DNA of 64,000 nt from Amycolatopsis sacchari (GTDB taxonomy: Bacteria > Actinomycetota > Actinomycetes > Mycobacteriales > Pseudonocardiaceae), in assembly GCF_900114035.1 (NCBI RefSeq), contig NZ_FORP01000030.1, positions 1 to 64,000 of the forward strand, read 5' to 3'. Positions 17,461-26,522 of the stretch are shown piece by piece. Made by a program: the position numbers and the translations under genes. The notes under the pieces are model-generated. The model made no database searches and had not been told where the DNA came from. It worked only from the letters and a program-made list of their open reading frames with translations. Within the stretch, counting starts at the first letter, position 1; the number at the start of each line of letters is the position of its first letter.

Positions 17461-18852
17461 ATGTCAAGTCCCGCCGTCGACGTCCTGCCGATCATCGAAA
17501 GACAACGGGTGGGCCGGTTCTGGCTCGGCCTGTTCGCCGTTTCGTGGGGTATCACGTTCCTGGACGGGTTCGACCTGCAGATCCTGTCCTTCGCCGGGCG
17601 CTACATCAAGAAGGCGTTCACCCTCACCGACACGCAGCTGGGCACGCTGGGCACCATCGGCATCTTCGGCACGCTGATCGGCGGGCTGGCGATGGGCTAC
17701 CTCGGCGACCGCCTCGGCAGGCGGCCGTCGATCCTGGTCGCCACCACCGGTTTCGGCATCTTCATGATCCTGTTCGTCTTCGCGACGGACTACACGCAGC
17801 TCGCGGTGCTGCGCTTCGTCTCGGGCCTGTTCCTCGGTGGCGTGCTGCCGTTGACGTGGGCCCTGAACACGGAGTTCGCACCCGCGCGGTTCCGGTCCAC
17901 GTCCGTCGTGGTGATCATGTTCGGGTACAGTCTCGGCACCGCGGCGGGCGGCCCGGTGTCGAACCTGCTGATCCCGGAGTTCGGCTGGCAGTCGGTGTTC
18001 GTCGCGGGTGGTGTGGCCTCGCTGCTGATGGTGATCCCGGTGGCGCTCGTGCTGCCGGAGTCGGTGAAGTTCCTGGCGCAGAAGGACCTCAAGCAGGACC
18101 GCATCGCGAAGATCCTGCGCCGCATCGATCCGTCGCTGCGGTTCGAGCAGGGCACCCGGTTCGTCGCCGGGATCGTCGACAAGAAGCGGTTCACGCCGGC
18201 GCAGTTGTTCCGCGACCGGCTCAGGACGATCACCAGCCTGCTGTGGATCGCCTACATCTGCTCGTCGGCGGTCGTGTTCTACCTGGCGTTCTGGACCCCG
18301 ATCCTCAACGAGCGCTTCGGGTTCTCGACCTCCGCGGCCGCGACGGTCGCGGCAGTGGCCTCGGTCTGCGGTGCGGTCGGGCAGATCCTGATCGGCCGGT
18401 TCATCGACCGGCGCGGGGCGGGCACGATCGCGTTCATGCCGCTGCTCGGCGTGCCGTGCCTGCTGCTGATCGGGCTCGCGCCGTTGGACAAGCCGCTCTA
18501 CATCGCGGTCCTGCTGCTCGCGCAACTGTTCATCGTCGGCGGGCACGGCGGGATGCACAGCATCTCGGGCATCTTCTACCGGCCGGCGATCCGGGCCAAC
18601 GGCGCCGCGTGGGCGACCTCGATCGCGAAGTTCGGCGCGATGCTCGGTCCCTGGCTCGCGGGCGTGATCATGGACAACGGGCTGGGTGCCAAGGGCACGT
18701 TCTACGTGTTCGCGTTGTTCCCGCTGCTGATGTCCGGCCTGCTGTTCGCGCTCGGCCGGGTGCAGAAGCGGCTGCCGGGCGACGCCGAGGGCGCGCTGGC
18801 GCCGGTCACCGAGGCAGCCGTCGCCAAACGGTCCGGGGAACCAGTCGCATAG
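17461..18852 (+). CDS. MFS transporter, aromatic acid:H+ symporter (AAHS) type
   Basis: A 463-residue, twelve-helix permease. Typical AAHS features are the FLDGFDLQILSFAG first helix with Asp residues in the membrane, GYLGDRLGRRP between TM2 and TM3, and GVLPLTWALNTEFAP. ATG 17461 is chosen because GGGAG lies seven bases upstream; an in-frame GTG at 17455 is too close to it. It closes the AcnX cluster and probably imports its substrate. The last 47 bases overlap the 3' end of the convergent DprE2-like gene. Confidence 0.86.
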   Translation: MSSPAVDVLPIIERQRVGRFWLGLFAVSWGITFLDGFDLQILSFAGRYIKKAFTLTDTQLGTLGTIGIFGTLIGGLAMGYLGDRLGRRPSILVATTGFGIFMILFVFATDYTQLAVLRFVSGLFLGGVLPLTWALNTEFAPARFRSTSVVVIMFGYSLGTAAGGPVSNLLIPEFGWQSVFVAGGVASLLMVIPVALVLPESVKFLAQKDLKQDRIAKILRRIDPSLRFEQGTRFVAGIVDKKRFTPAQLFRDRLRTITSLLWIAYICSSAVVFYLAFWTPILNERFGFSTSAAATVAAVASVCGAVGQILIGRFIDRRGAGTIAFMPLLGVPCLLLIGLAPLDKPLYIAVLLLAQLFIVGGHGGMHSISGIFYRPAIRANGAAWATSIAKFGAMLGPWLAGVIMDNGLGAKGTFYVFALFPLLMSGLLFALGRVQKRLPGDAEGALAPVTEAAVAKRSGEPVA

Positions 18853-19546
18853 CGAAGAAGACGGGGCGGAGCACGGCGGGGACCCACACCTCGCCGCGCC
18901 CGCGCCGCAGCGCCGAGACGGTCGCGTCGGCGACCTGGCTGGGCGTGCTGGAGAACGGCGCCGGCGGCATGCCCGCGGTCATCCGGCCGATCACGAAGCC
19001 CGGCCGCACGAGCAGGAGCTTGACCGGACCGCCGTGCAGCGCGTCGGCCAGGCCGCTGGCGAAGCCGTCGAGCCCGGCCTTGGCGGAGCCGTACACGTAG
19101 TTCGCCCGCCGGACCCGGATCCCGGCGACGGAGGAGAACACCACGATGCGCCCCGAACCCTGTGCCTTCAACAGGTTCACGAGTTCGGTCAGCACGTGGA
19201 CGTGGGCGAGGTAGTCGGTGTGCGCGATGGCCGCGGCGTGTGCCGCGTCGGCCTCGGCGCGCCGCTGGTCGCCGAGGATGCCGAAGGCCACCACCACGAC
19301 GTCGAGCGGACCGTGCTCGGCGGCGACCCGCTCGAGCACGGTCCGGTGGCTCGCGAGGTCGTCCGCGTCGAACTCGACGCGGACGACGTCCGCCGCACCG
19401 GCCTCGCGCAGCGCGGCCTCCTGTTCGCCGAGGTCCGCGCTGCGCCGTGCGGCCAGCACGATCTTCCTGCCGGGCTCGGCCAGCCTGCGCGCGACTTCCA
19501 GGCCGATCTCACTGCGCCCACCGAGGACGAGAACCGTTCCGCTCAC
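18806..19546 (-). CDS. Short-chain dehydrogenase, DprE2-like
   Basis: A 246-residue Rossmann-fold reductase. It has the cofactor motif VLGGRSEIGLEVARRL, the central VVAFGILGD, and the active-site YVYGSAKAGLDGF with Tyr and Lys four apart. The overall pattern resembles decaprenylphospho-beta-D-erythro-pentofuranosid-2-ulose 2-reductase (DprE2), which makes the arabinose donor for arabinogalactan. Its partner DprE1 is not in the window, so the assignment is by sequence only. It ends inside the 3' end of the AAHS permease gene. Confidence 0.75.
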   Translation of the reverse strand: MSGTVLVLGGRSEIGLEVARRLAEPGRKIVLAARRSADLGEQEAALREAGAADVVRVEFDADDLASHRTVLERVAAEHGPLDVVVVAFGILGDQRRAEADAAHAAAIAHTDYLAHVHVLTELVNLLKAQGSGRIVVFSSVAGIRVRRANYVYGSAKAGLDGFASGLADALHGGPVKLLLVRPGFVIGRMTAGMPPAPFSSTPSQVADATVSALRRGRGEVWVPAVLRPVFFAMRLVPRTVWRRLPR

Positions 19547-19570
19547 GCGGAGCAGTCTGCCTGACGGGTG

Positions 19571-20200
19571 TCAGTGCGCCGCGGTGTGGCTCCGCCGCAG
19601 CCAGGACCCGCGCCGCCGCTCGCCCGGCCGGGCCTCGGCCTTCGCCTGCTCCGGGACGTCCGCGCGGGTGTCCCCGCCGGTCCGGATCGGCTCGGTCGGT
19701 GCGGTCGTGGTGGTGGTCGTGGCGGTCGTCGCCGGTTCGGGCTCGACGACGTGCACGACCTTGCGGGCGGGCATCACCGCGATGATGAGGCCCAGCACCG
19801 CCGTCCCGACGTGCAGCCAGTTGTCGGCGTTGTTGAGGTTGAGCGGGTTGCCCAGGTTCGCCACCGGGTTCGACGAGATCACGCCGGTGATCATCAGACC
19901 CCAGATGGCGATCAGGCCGTAGCCGACGAACAGCACCCAGCCGTACGCGCGGGCGAGCCCCGAGTACGTCGCGGTCAGCAGGCCGAGCACGCCGACCACC
20001 ACGTGCACGAGGTTGTGCAGCGGGTTGATCATGAAGCCCAGCAGCATCTCGTGCTGGTTGCCCGCGAAGTTCCCGAGCCCGGTCCGCGCGAACCCGACGA
20101 TCCCGGCCGCGAGGTAGACCAGCCCGACGAGCCCCGCCAGGACCTGCACGGGCTGCAGTCCCTGGACCCGGAGATGTGCGTCTTTCGAACGAGCCATCAT
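19571..20200 (-). CDS. DUF4383 membrane protein
   Basis: A 209-residue membrane protein with about four helices (residues 20-150) and a Thr/Pro-rich cytosolic tail ending in basic residues. The NPLHNLVHVVVGVLGLL and YGLIAIWGLM segments are characteristic of DUF4383. The open frame reads on upstream, but MMARSKD at 20200 is preceded by an AAAGGGGA ribosome site. Function unknown. It lies between the reductase and the ABC exporter on the same strand. Confidence 0.75.
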   Translation of the reverse strand: MMARSKDAHLRVQGLQPVQVLAGLVGLVYLAAGIVGFARTGLGNFAGNQHEMLLGFMINPLHNLVHVVVGVLGLLTATYSGLARAYGWVLFVGYGLIAIWGLMITGVISSNPVANLGNPLNLNNADNWLHVGTAVLGLIIAVMPARKVVHVVEPEPATTATTTTTTAPTEPIRTGGDTRADVPEQAKAEARPGERRRGSWLRRSHTAAH

Positions 20201-20289
20201 CTCGTCCCCTTTGTCGCGATGGGGCACCACACTGCTGTAGTGCTTCCGGTGCGCGCAGGGGTACCCGGCGGTGAATTCCGACAAACTCC

Positions 20290-21111
20290 TCAGCGGGCGA
20301 GGCGTCCCAGCAGCGCGGACGCGACGCCGATGGCGGCGAGCATCGCGCCGACGAGCACCCCGAAGTCGAGCCCGAGCCGTGCCGGGGTGCCGATGAGCAG
20401 GCCGCGCAGCGCCTCGACCTCGTAGCTGAGCGGGTTGACGTGGTTGACGACCTTGAGCCAGCCCGGCATCAGGTCCACCGGGTACAGCGCGTTGGAGCCG
20501 AAGAACAGCGGCATCGTGATGGCCTGCCCGATGCCCATCAGCCGGTCCCTGGACAGCACCAGCCCCGCGATCACGATCGACAGGCAGCAGAAGAACGCCG
20601 ATCCGAGCACCAGCGCGACCGCCATCCCGACGAGCTTGAGCGGGTTCGGCGTGATCGACACCCCCAGCAGCGCCGCGAGGATCAGCACGATCACCGCCTG
20701 CACGAGTGCGCGCAACCCGGCCGCGAACGCCTTGCTCGCGACCAGCGCGGCCCGCGGGGTGGGGGTGACGAGCAGTTTCGCCAGCACCCCGGCGTCGCGT
20801 TCCCAGATGATCTGGATGCCGTAGAAGATCGCGATGAACAAGGCGGACTGGGCGAGGATGCCGGGCGCGAGGTAGTCGAGGTACGGCGTGTTGCCGGTGG
20901 GGATCGCGCGCAGCCGCGTGAAGGTCTCCCCGAAGATCAGCAACCACAACGCGGGCTGGATGGCCCGTGTGACGAGCTCGGTGCGGTCGCGGCGGAGCTT
21001 CTGCAGCTCCATCAGGCACATCGTGCCCATGCGCGACAGCAGCAGCCCGACCTGCCGGAGCGGACCGGGGCTAGCCCAGGCGGCGGGCGGTGCGGCGAGT
21101 GGCGCGGACAT
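20290..21111 (-). CDS. ABC-2 type exporter permease (DrrB-like)
   Basis: A 273-residue permease with six predicted helices. The Glu/Arg-rich QKLRRDRTELVTRAIQPALWLLIFG entry and the PVDLMPGWLKVVNHVNPLSYEVEALRGLLIG signature are typical of drug-type ABC-2 permeases. ATG 21111 follows AGGAGGAA with good spacing, although an in-frame start at 21129 exists. It overlaps the ATPase 3' end by 41 bases. Together with the ATPase and MarR genes it forms an efflux operon. The exported compound is unknown. Confidence 0.88.
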   Translation of the reverse strand: MSAPLAAPPAAWASPGPLRQVGLLLSRMGTMCLMELQKLRRDRTELVTRAIQPALWLLIFGETFTRLRAIPTGNTPYLDYLAPGILAQSALFIAIFYGIQIIWERDAGVLAKLLVTPTPRAALVASKAFAAGLRALVQAVIVLILAALLGVSITPNPLKLVGMAVALVLGSAFFCCLSIVIAGLVLSRDRLMGIGQAITMPLFFGSNALYPVDLMPGWLKVVNHVNPLSYEVEALRGLLIGTPARLGLDFGVLVGAMLAAIGVASALLGRLAR

Positions 21112-21868
21112 CGCGGATTCCTCCTCCATCGAGCTGGTCGCCGGTCATCGCGCGGAACACGTCGTCCAAAGTGGACCCCTCGCCGAGACCGGCTTCGAGT
21201 TCGGCGGGGGTGCCGAGTGCGCGGATGCGGCCGCGGTGCATGAGCGCGATGCGCTCGCAGTACTGCTCGGCCTCGTCCATGTAGTGCGTCGTGACCAGCA
21301 CGGTCATGCCGGTCTCGGCGCGGATCTGCTCGATGCGCTCCCACACCGCGGAGCGCGCGACCGGGTCGAGGCCGATCGTCGGTTCGTCCAGTATCAGCAG
21401 CCGCGGCGAGCTGATCAGCGCCTGCGCCAGCTCCAGGCGGCGGATCATGCCGCCGGAGTAGCCCGAGGCCTGCCGGTCGGCGTCCTGCGTCAGGCCCACG
21501 GCGTCGAGCGCGCGCTCGACCTGCTCACGCCGGTGCGCGCGGGGCACGTCGAACAGCCGCGCGAACAGGGTGACGTTCTCCCGTCCGCTGAGCGTCGCGT
21601 CGGCCGAAAGCTGTTGGGGCACGTAGCCGATCAGCCTGCGGACGGCCATCTTCCTGCGCACGTCGAGCCCGAACACCTCGATGTGGCTTTCGGTGACGGG
21701 CAGCAGCGTGGTGATCATGTGGATGGTGGTGGTCTTGCCCGCCCCGTTCGGGCCGAGCAGGCCGAAGATCTCCCCGGCCGCGATCTCCAGGTCGAGCCCG
21801 TCGACCGCGGCCGTCTCGCCGAAGGAGTGCCGCAGCCCGGTGCACCTCACGGCGGGTGTGTCACTCAT
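21071..21868 (-). CDS. ABC exporter ATPase (DrrA-like)
   Basis: A 265-residue nucleotide-binding subunit with Walker A GPNGAGKTTT, Q-loop YVPQQL, signature YSGGM, Walker B LLILDEPT and switch TTHYMDEAEQ in order. The C-terminal extension after residue 215 (GEGSTLDDVFRAMTGDQ) is the usual DrrA tail. It overlaps the marR stop by four bases and the permease start by 41, so the three genes are tightly coupled. Confidence 0.93.
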   Translation of the reverse strand: MSDTPAVRCTGLRHSFGETAAVDGLDLEIAAGEIFGLLGPNGAGKTTTIHMITTLLPVTESHIEVFGLDVRRKMAVRRLIGYVPQQLSADATLSGRENVTLFARLFDVPRAHRREQVERALDAVGLTQDADRQASGYSGGMIRRLELAQALISSPRLLILDEPTIGLDPVARSAVWERIEQIRAETGMTVLVTTHYMDEAEQYCERIALMHRGRIRALGTPAELEAGLGEGSTLDDVFRAMTGDQLDGGGIRDVRATRRTARRLG

Positions 21869-22314
21869 GTCTCCTCCTCGATCGCTTTGAGCAGGCGGTT
21901 GAGCGCGGGCAGGGCCGACTCGATCGCCTCACGGTCCACATCGGACAGAGCGGCCAGCCGTCCGGCGACGAACTCGGTCCTCGTGCGCCGCCAGGTGGCG
22001 AGCCTCGTGTGCGCGGCGGGCGTCAGCTCCAGCCGTGCCGCGCGCCGGTCCGCCGGGTCGACCTGGCGCTCCAGCATCCCCGCGTCGACGAGCTGGTTGA
22101 CGAGCGTGCTGACCGAGTTGCCCGCGAGGTGCAGCCGCCGCGCGGCCGCGGCGACCCCGATGCCCGGCTGCTTCTCCACCACGCGCAGCAGCTCGATCTG
22201 CGCGCCGCGCAGGCGCGGGTCGAGCTCGGGCAGCCGGGCGGCGACGTGGCGGCGGACCAGCCTGCGGAGGCCGGCCACCGTCACCATCAGGTTCTCGGCG
22301 AGCTGGGCGGTCAC
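21865..22314 (-). CDS. MarR-family regulator of the ABC exporter
   Basis: A 149-residue winged-helix regulator: GVAAAARRLHLAGNSVSTLVNQLV is helix-turn-helix and DPADRRAARLELT is the wing. GTG 22314 is chosen; a TTG at 22335 would add seven residues. It is first in the operon with the ATPase (ATGA overlap). The AT-rich stretch 22320-22362 shared with the divergent acyl-CoA synthetase has short inverted arms (CTCT-CAATC-AGAG and outer AATAT/ATATT), a likely operator controlling both directions. Confidence 0.85.
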   Translation of the reverse strand: MTAQLAENLMVTVAGLRRLVRRHVAARLPELDPRLRGAQIELLRVVEKQPGIGVAAAARRLHLAGNSVSTLVNQLVDAGMLERQVDPADRRAARLELTPAAHTRLATWRRTRTEFVAGRLAALSDVDREAIESALPALNRLLKAIEEET

Positions 22315-22350
22315 GGCTCCGAATATAGCTCTCAATCAGAGTATTTAGCA

Positions 22351-23901
22351 ATGCTCATATTCCGTGGGGCGAGAGGGCCCTTGTCCCACACCCACCGCGG
22401 GGCCAGGCTCGATCACGTGGACGGGAACCTCGCGACGGTCCTGGAACGTCTCGCCGACGAGCTGGGGGACCGGCTCGCCGTGGTGCACGGCGAAACCCGG
22501 CGGACCTGGCGCGAACTCGACGATCACGCCGCGCGGCTGGCGGCCCGGCTGGCAGCCGAAGGTGTCGGTCCCGGCTCACGCGTCGGCATCGCGCTGTACA
22601 ACGGCCCCGGCTACCTCGAAACCGTGTTCGCGGTGACGAAGCTGCGCGCGCTGCCGGTCAACGTCAACTACCGCTACCGGGAGCGGGAGCTGGTCGAGCT
22701 GCTGGGCGGGGCCCGTGCGGACGCGCTCGTGTACGACCCGGACCTCGAGTCCCGGATGCGCCCGGCGCTGGACCGCCTGCCTTCGGTGAAGGCCGTGCCG
22801 TTCGGCGAGCTGACCCTGCCGCCGATGCCCCGCATCGACCGCTCGCCCGACGACGAATGGCTGATGTTCACGGGCGGCACCACGGGCAGGCCGAAGGGCG
22901 TCGTGGCGAGCCACCGGTGGCTGAGCGAGGTGGTCGGCGCCAACGCGGCGAAGATCCAGGGGCGGACCACGCTCGTGGCGCCGCCGCTGATGCACGGCAC
23001 CGGGCTGTACCTGAGCCTCGGCTGCCTGACGAGCGGCGGCACGGTCGCCTACCTGCCGTCCCGTTCCTACGACCCCGGCGAGATGGCGCGCGAGATCGAG
23101 CGGCTGCGGGTGGCGGTGCTGGTGGTGGTCGGTGACGTGTTCGCCGGCCCCCTGGCCGACGCGCTCGACCGCGGCGACTACGACGTGAGCAGCCTGAAAC
23201 GCGTGGTGAGCGCGGGTGTGACGTGGAGCGCGGCCGTCAAGGAGCGGTTGCTGCGGCACTGCGACGCCGAGCTGGAGGACGTGCTGGCCGCGTCGGAGGG
23301 CGGGCCGTTCGCCCGGTCGGTCACGGCACGCGGGCGGCGTGAGCGGTTCGAGCTGCTGCCGGGCTGCCGCGTGTTCGGCGACGACGACCGTGACGTCGAG
23401 CCCGGCTCGGGGCAGGTCGGCAGGCTCGCCGCGCCGACCCAGCCCGAGACCCGCTACCTCGACGACCCGGAGGCGAGCGCCGCGACGTTCCGCACGATCG
23501 ACGGCGTCCGCTACGTCTTCTCGGGCGACCTGGTCACGGTGGAGGCGGACGGTTCGCTGACCCTCCTCGGCCGCGGCAGCCGCGTGATCAACACCGGTGG
23601 GGAGAAGGTGTTCGCCGAGGAGGTCGAGCAGGTGATCGCCGCCCACCCCGCCGTGGCGGACGTGATCGTGACCGGCGTGCCGGACCCGAGGTGGGGGCAG
23701 CGGATCGTCGCCGTCGTCGCACCGCGGGGAGAGCTGACGGCGGAGCAGGTCACCGACCACGTGGGGGCGGAACTGGCCGGGTACAAGCGCCCGCGCGAGG
23801 TGCTGTTCGTCCCGGAGATCCGGCGCAGCCCGGCGGGCAAGGCGGACCTGGCCTGGGTGCGGCGGCTCGTCACGGCGGCCCCGGTGTCCCAAGCGGGCTG
23901 A
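22351..23901 (+). CDS. Acyl-CoA synthetase / AMP-dependent ligase
   Basis: A protein of about 516 residues from the ANL superfamily, which activates carboxylic acids as acyl-AMP and then the CoA thioester. The P-loop is MFTGGTTGRPKGVV, followed by the SGDLVTVEADGSL hinge region and the C-terminal SPAGKADLAW with the catalytic Lys. A TTG at 22381 with GAGAGGG before it is an alternative start. It is divergent from the MarR-ABC operon, so the operon may respond to an acid that is both activated and exported. Substrate unknown. Confidence 0.85.
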   Translation: MLIFRGARGPLSHTHRGARLDHVDGNLATVLERLADELGDRLAVVHGETRRTWRELDDHAARLAARLAAEGVGPGSRVGIALYNGPGYLETVFAVTKLRALPVNVNYRYRERELVELLGGARADALVYDPDLESRMRPALDRLPSVKAVPFGELTLPPMPRIDRSPDDEWLMFTGGTTGRPKGVVASHRWLSEVVGANAAKIQGRTTLVAPPLMHGTGLYLSLGCLTSGGTVAYLPSRSYDPGEMAREIERLRVAVLVVVGDVFAGPLADALDRGDYDVSSLKRVVSAGVTWSAAVKERLLRHCDAELEDVLAASEGGPFARSVTARGRRERFELLPGCRVFGDDDRDVEPGSGQVGRLAAPTQPETRYLDDPEASAATFRTIDGVRYVFSGDLVTVEADGSLTLLGRGSRVINTGGEKVFAEEVEQVIAAHPAVADVIVTGVPDPRWGQRIVAVVAPRGELTAEQVTDHVGAELAGYKRPREVLFVPEIRRSPAGKADLAWVRRLVTAAPVSQAG

Positions 23902-23908
23902 GCGGTCG

Positions 23909-24442
23909 TCAGTTGCCCGCCGCGAGCCCGGGCAAATCCAGCCGGTAGCCGAGCTGCCGGTGCTCCCCGATGCGCGGTCCGGCCGGCAGCTCCCTGCCGT
24001 CCTCGCGCCAGCCGTACTTGGCGTAGAAGGCGCGTGCCGTCACGTTGAAGTCCCACACCCACAGCCGTGCCGCGCGCACCCCGGCCGCCTGCCACAGGGC
24101 CACCGCTTCCGCGTGCAGCGCCGAGCCGACACCCTGCCGGAAGAACTCCGGGTGCACCTGGATCTGGTACAGCTGCGACGTGACCGCCGGATCGGGCTCG
24201 GGGTGGTAGCAAGGTCCGAGCACGAGGAACCCGATGACCTCCCCGTCCAGCCGCGCAACGCGGACTTGCCGGTCGAGAGCGCGGATGATCCCCCGGTACA
24301 GCTCGGAATCGCGCTCGTTCTGCTCCGCGAGGAGCTTCTCGGGCACGAAACCGCGGTAGTACGTGCTGCGAGCGGCGATGTGCACGGCGAGGATCTGTGC
24401 GGCGTCCGCCTCCCGGGCAGGTTCGACTCGCATCTCTGCCAT
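23909..24442 (-). CDS. GNAT-family N-acetyltransferase
   Basis: A 177-residue acetyl-CoA-dependent transferase. The motif A region is YQIQVHPEFFRQGVGSALHAEAV (R-Q-G-V-G pyrophosphate loop), preceded by VRVARLDGEVIGFLVLG and followed by WDFNVTARAFYAKYGW, the canonical motif B. The start at 24442 is chosen from homologue-like MAEMRVEPA; an upstream GTG at 24466 has its ribosome site too close. It ends seven bases from the convergent acyl-CoA synthetase. Substrate unknown. Confidence 0.82.
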   Translation of the reverse strand: MAEMRVEPAREADAAQILAVHIAARSTYYRGFVPEKLLAEQNERDSELYRGIIRALDRQVRVARLDGEVIGFLVLGPCYHPEPDPAVTSQLYQIQVHPEFFRQGVGSALHAEAVALWQAAGVRAARLWVWDFNVTARAFYAKYGWREDGRELPAGPRIGEHRQLGYRLDLPGLAAGN

Positions 24443-24525
24443 GTAGCCAGGACGTTCCTTGATCACTCCGGTTGCTCCTCGGGCCGGTGCCGGTGTGCGC
24501 CGGCTGTGCTTCTAGTGTTCCGGGC

Positions 24526-25944
24526 GTGACGTCCCGGATCCCGAACTCGGCCGAGGAGGGACTGTCGCAGGCGGACAAACTCAGGAAATGGGTCGGTTCG
24601 GGAAAACCCGTTACGGCCAAAGGGGTGTTGAAGCCTGCGCAGTTGCCGTCGGCGGCAGCCGCGCTCGGCGTGCGGTTGCCGGCGAAGGTACGCACGGCGG
24701 CCGAGGTGCCCACGGTCCACTGGCCGTGGCTCGCCGCCGAAGCCGCCGGGCTGATCGAGATCGGCCCGGCCAAGGCGGTCGCGCGCGAGCCCGAGGGCGA
24801 TCCCGCCGAACTGTGGCTGAAGGGGCTCGACGCCGTTCTGACCGCGGAGTCGCACGATCCGGAGCGCCGGGGCGCGCGCACGCTCTGCCGCGCCGTGCTC
24901 GCCGCCGCGGAAGGCGGGGACGTCGCAGAGATCCTGGCGGGCTACGAGGACGCGGCCGCCGCGTACAAGGCGTTCCGGCAGACCGGCGACCTGCCCGTCG
25001 AGGACGCGGTGGCGTTGCTGACCAGCTTCGGCGCGCTCGACGGCGGGCGGTTGACGGATCTGGGCCGGTGGGCGCGCGACCGGTTCGAGGCCCGCGCTCC
25101 CGAGTCCGTCACGCCTGAGCTGTCGGCGGGCGAACTGCTGACCCGGCTCGCCCCGCTGCCGGAGGACGAGACGTGGGAACTGGCGTTGCGCTGGTTCGGC
25201 GATCGCCGTCCGGTCTTCGGCGCGGCCCAGCTGCTGCACGCCGCGGACTTCGCCACCCCCGTCGAGCGGGTCGCGGCGGTGGACGTCGTCGCGGGCTTCG
25301 GCGCGGAGGTGCTGTCCGCCTGGCGCAGCGCCCTGCGGTACCGGAACCTGCGTGCCCACGCGATGGCCGCGCTGGCGAGCTGGGGTGAGGGCCGCGGCGT
25401 CGACGAGCTGCAGCGCCGCTGGCTCGTCACCGAATACGCCCTGGCCACGCGCGTCCGCCGCGGCCTCGAGAACGCCTTCCACTACGTCCGCGACAGCGGC
25501 GGCCTCGGCGTCCTCGCGGCCAGCGACCACCCCGACGCCGCCGGGCTGCACGACGCGCTGGTGAAGGCGAACTTCCGCGTCCGGGTGCACCAGCTCAAGG
25601 TCGAAGCGGGCACGGGGGAGTGGTGGCGGGTGCAGGTCCCGGCCGGCACCACCCTCGGCGCGCTGCACGAGGTCCTGCTGCCGCTGGCCGGGCACGACGG
25701 AACCGAGCTGCACGAGTTCACCGTCGACGGCGTGCGCTACGCCGACCCGCGCTCCGGCCTGCCCGGCCGCCGGGACGAGCACGAGCTGCGACTGTCCACA
25801 GTGTTCCCGCGCCGGGGCGGCGAGCTGCACTACGCCTACGACCTCGCCGGCCCGTGGACCTACCGGATCACCTGCGAGAAGGTGCTCGATCCCGACCCGG
25901 CGTGCACCTACCCCCTGGTCGTCGCCGACGGCGTGACGCGGTAG
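24526..25944 (+). CDS. Protein with C-terminal pRiA4b ORF-3-like domain
   Basis: A 472-residue protein. Residues about 350-470 match the plasmid pRiA4b ORF-3-like fold: RVHQLKVEAGTGEWWRVQV, TLGALHEVLLPLAGHDGTELHEF, then RYADP and YAYDLAGPWTYRI. The N-terminal 340 residues are helical and unrecognised. This domain appears in stand-alone chromosomal proteins and near mobile elements, with no settled biochemical role. GTG start. Its last 37 bases overlap the convergent OhrR-type gene. Confidence 0.7.
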   Translation: MTSRIPNSAEEGLSQADKLRKWVGSGKPVTAKGVLKPAQLPSAAAALGVRLPAKVRTAAEVPTVHWPWLAAEAAGLIEIGPAKAVAREPEGDPAELWLKGLDAVLTAESHDPERRGARTLCRAVLAAAEGGDVAEILAGYEDAAAAYKAFRQTGDLPVEDAVALLTSFGALDGGRLTDLGRWARDRFEARAPESVTPELSAGELLTRLAPLPEDETWELALRWFGDRRPVFGAAQLLHAADFATPVERVAAVDVVAGFGAEVLSAWRSALRYRNLRAHAMAALASWGEGRGVDELQRRWLVTEYALATRVRRGLENAFHYVRDSGGLGVLAASDHPDAAGLHDALVKANFRVRVHQLKVEAGTGEWWRVQVPAGTTLGALHEVLLPLAGHDGTELHEFTVDGVRYADPRSGLPGRRDEHELRLSTVFPRRGGELHYAYDLAGPWTYRITCEKVLDPDPACTYPLVVADGVTR

Positions 25945-26372
25945 TTCGTCACGGACTCGGTCAGCGCGCGCAACGTCGTGCGCAGCTCGGCCAGCCCGGC
26001 GTCGTCGAGGCCCATCGCCTCACCGATCGTCGTCGGCAGCGGGATCGCCTTCTCCTTCAGCGCCGCGCCCTCGCCGGTCAGCGTGATGCTCACCGAGCGC
26101 TCGTCGTCACTGCGCCGTTCGCGCCGCACGAGCCCGAGCTTCTCCAGGCGCTTGAGCAGCGGCGACAGCGTGCCCGAGTCGAGGCTCAGCGCCCGGCCCA
26201 GCTCCTTGACCTGGCAGCTGTCGTGCTCCCACAGCACCAGCATCACGAGGTACTGCGGGTACGTCAGGTTCAGCTCGTCCAGCAGCGGCCGGTACAGGTT
26301 CGTCACGGCGCGGGACGCCGCGTAGAGCGCGAAGCAGACCTGATCGTCGAGCCGGGGTGCTTCTCCGGACAT
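25908..26372 (-). CDS. ohrR: OhrR-type MarR regulator (peroxide-sensing)
   Basis: A 154-residue MarR protein with the OhrR hallmark cysteine near the N-terminus (DDQVCFALYAASRA), the residue oxidised by organic hydroperoxides in the family. The winged helix is SCQVKELGRALSLDSGTLSPLLKRLEKLG, with the wing RRSDDERSVSI. ATG 26372 has a near-perfect AGGAGGTG ribosome site; the upstream frame start is unlikely. It is divergent from the esterase gene across a perfect 14-base palindrome. No ohr peroxidase is present, so the esterase may be an unusual target. Confidence 0.88.
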   Translation of the reverse strand: MSGEAPRLDDQVCFALYAASRAVTNLYRPLLDELNLTYPQYLVMLVLWEHDSCQVKELGRALSLDSGTLSPLLKRLEKLGLVRRERRSDDERSVSITLTGEGAALKEKAIPLPTTIGEAMGLDDAGLAELRTTLRALTESVTNYRVTPSATTRG

Positions 26373-26455
26373 CTCGGTCACCTCCTGGCACCCATGGTGC
26401 CCGCACCTGGTCATGCGGGCAATTCAAGTGCTCTACATCTCATTGTGTCCAACTA

Positions 26456-26469
26456 AGTTGTGCACAACT
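26456..26469. promoter_or_regulatory. OhrR-type operator AGTTGTGCACAACT
   Basis: A perfect 14-base palindrome between the divergent regulator and esterase genes, 84 bases from the regulator start and 54 from the esterase start. Its form fits the AT-flanked palindromes bound by OhrR/MarR dimers. A weaker related string, TTGTGTCCAACT, lies just upstream at about 26443-26454. Binding is inferred. Confidence 0.65.
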
Positions 26470-26522
26470 GAATGGCGCGCTACCTTCATGTCATCCGGTT
26501 CGACCGACGCAAGGAGAAGGAC

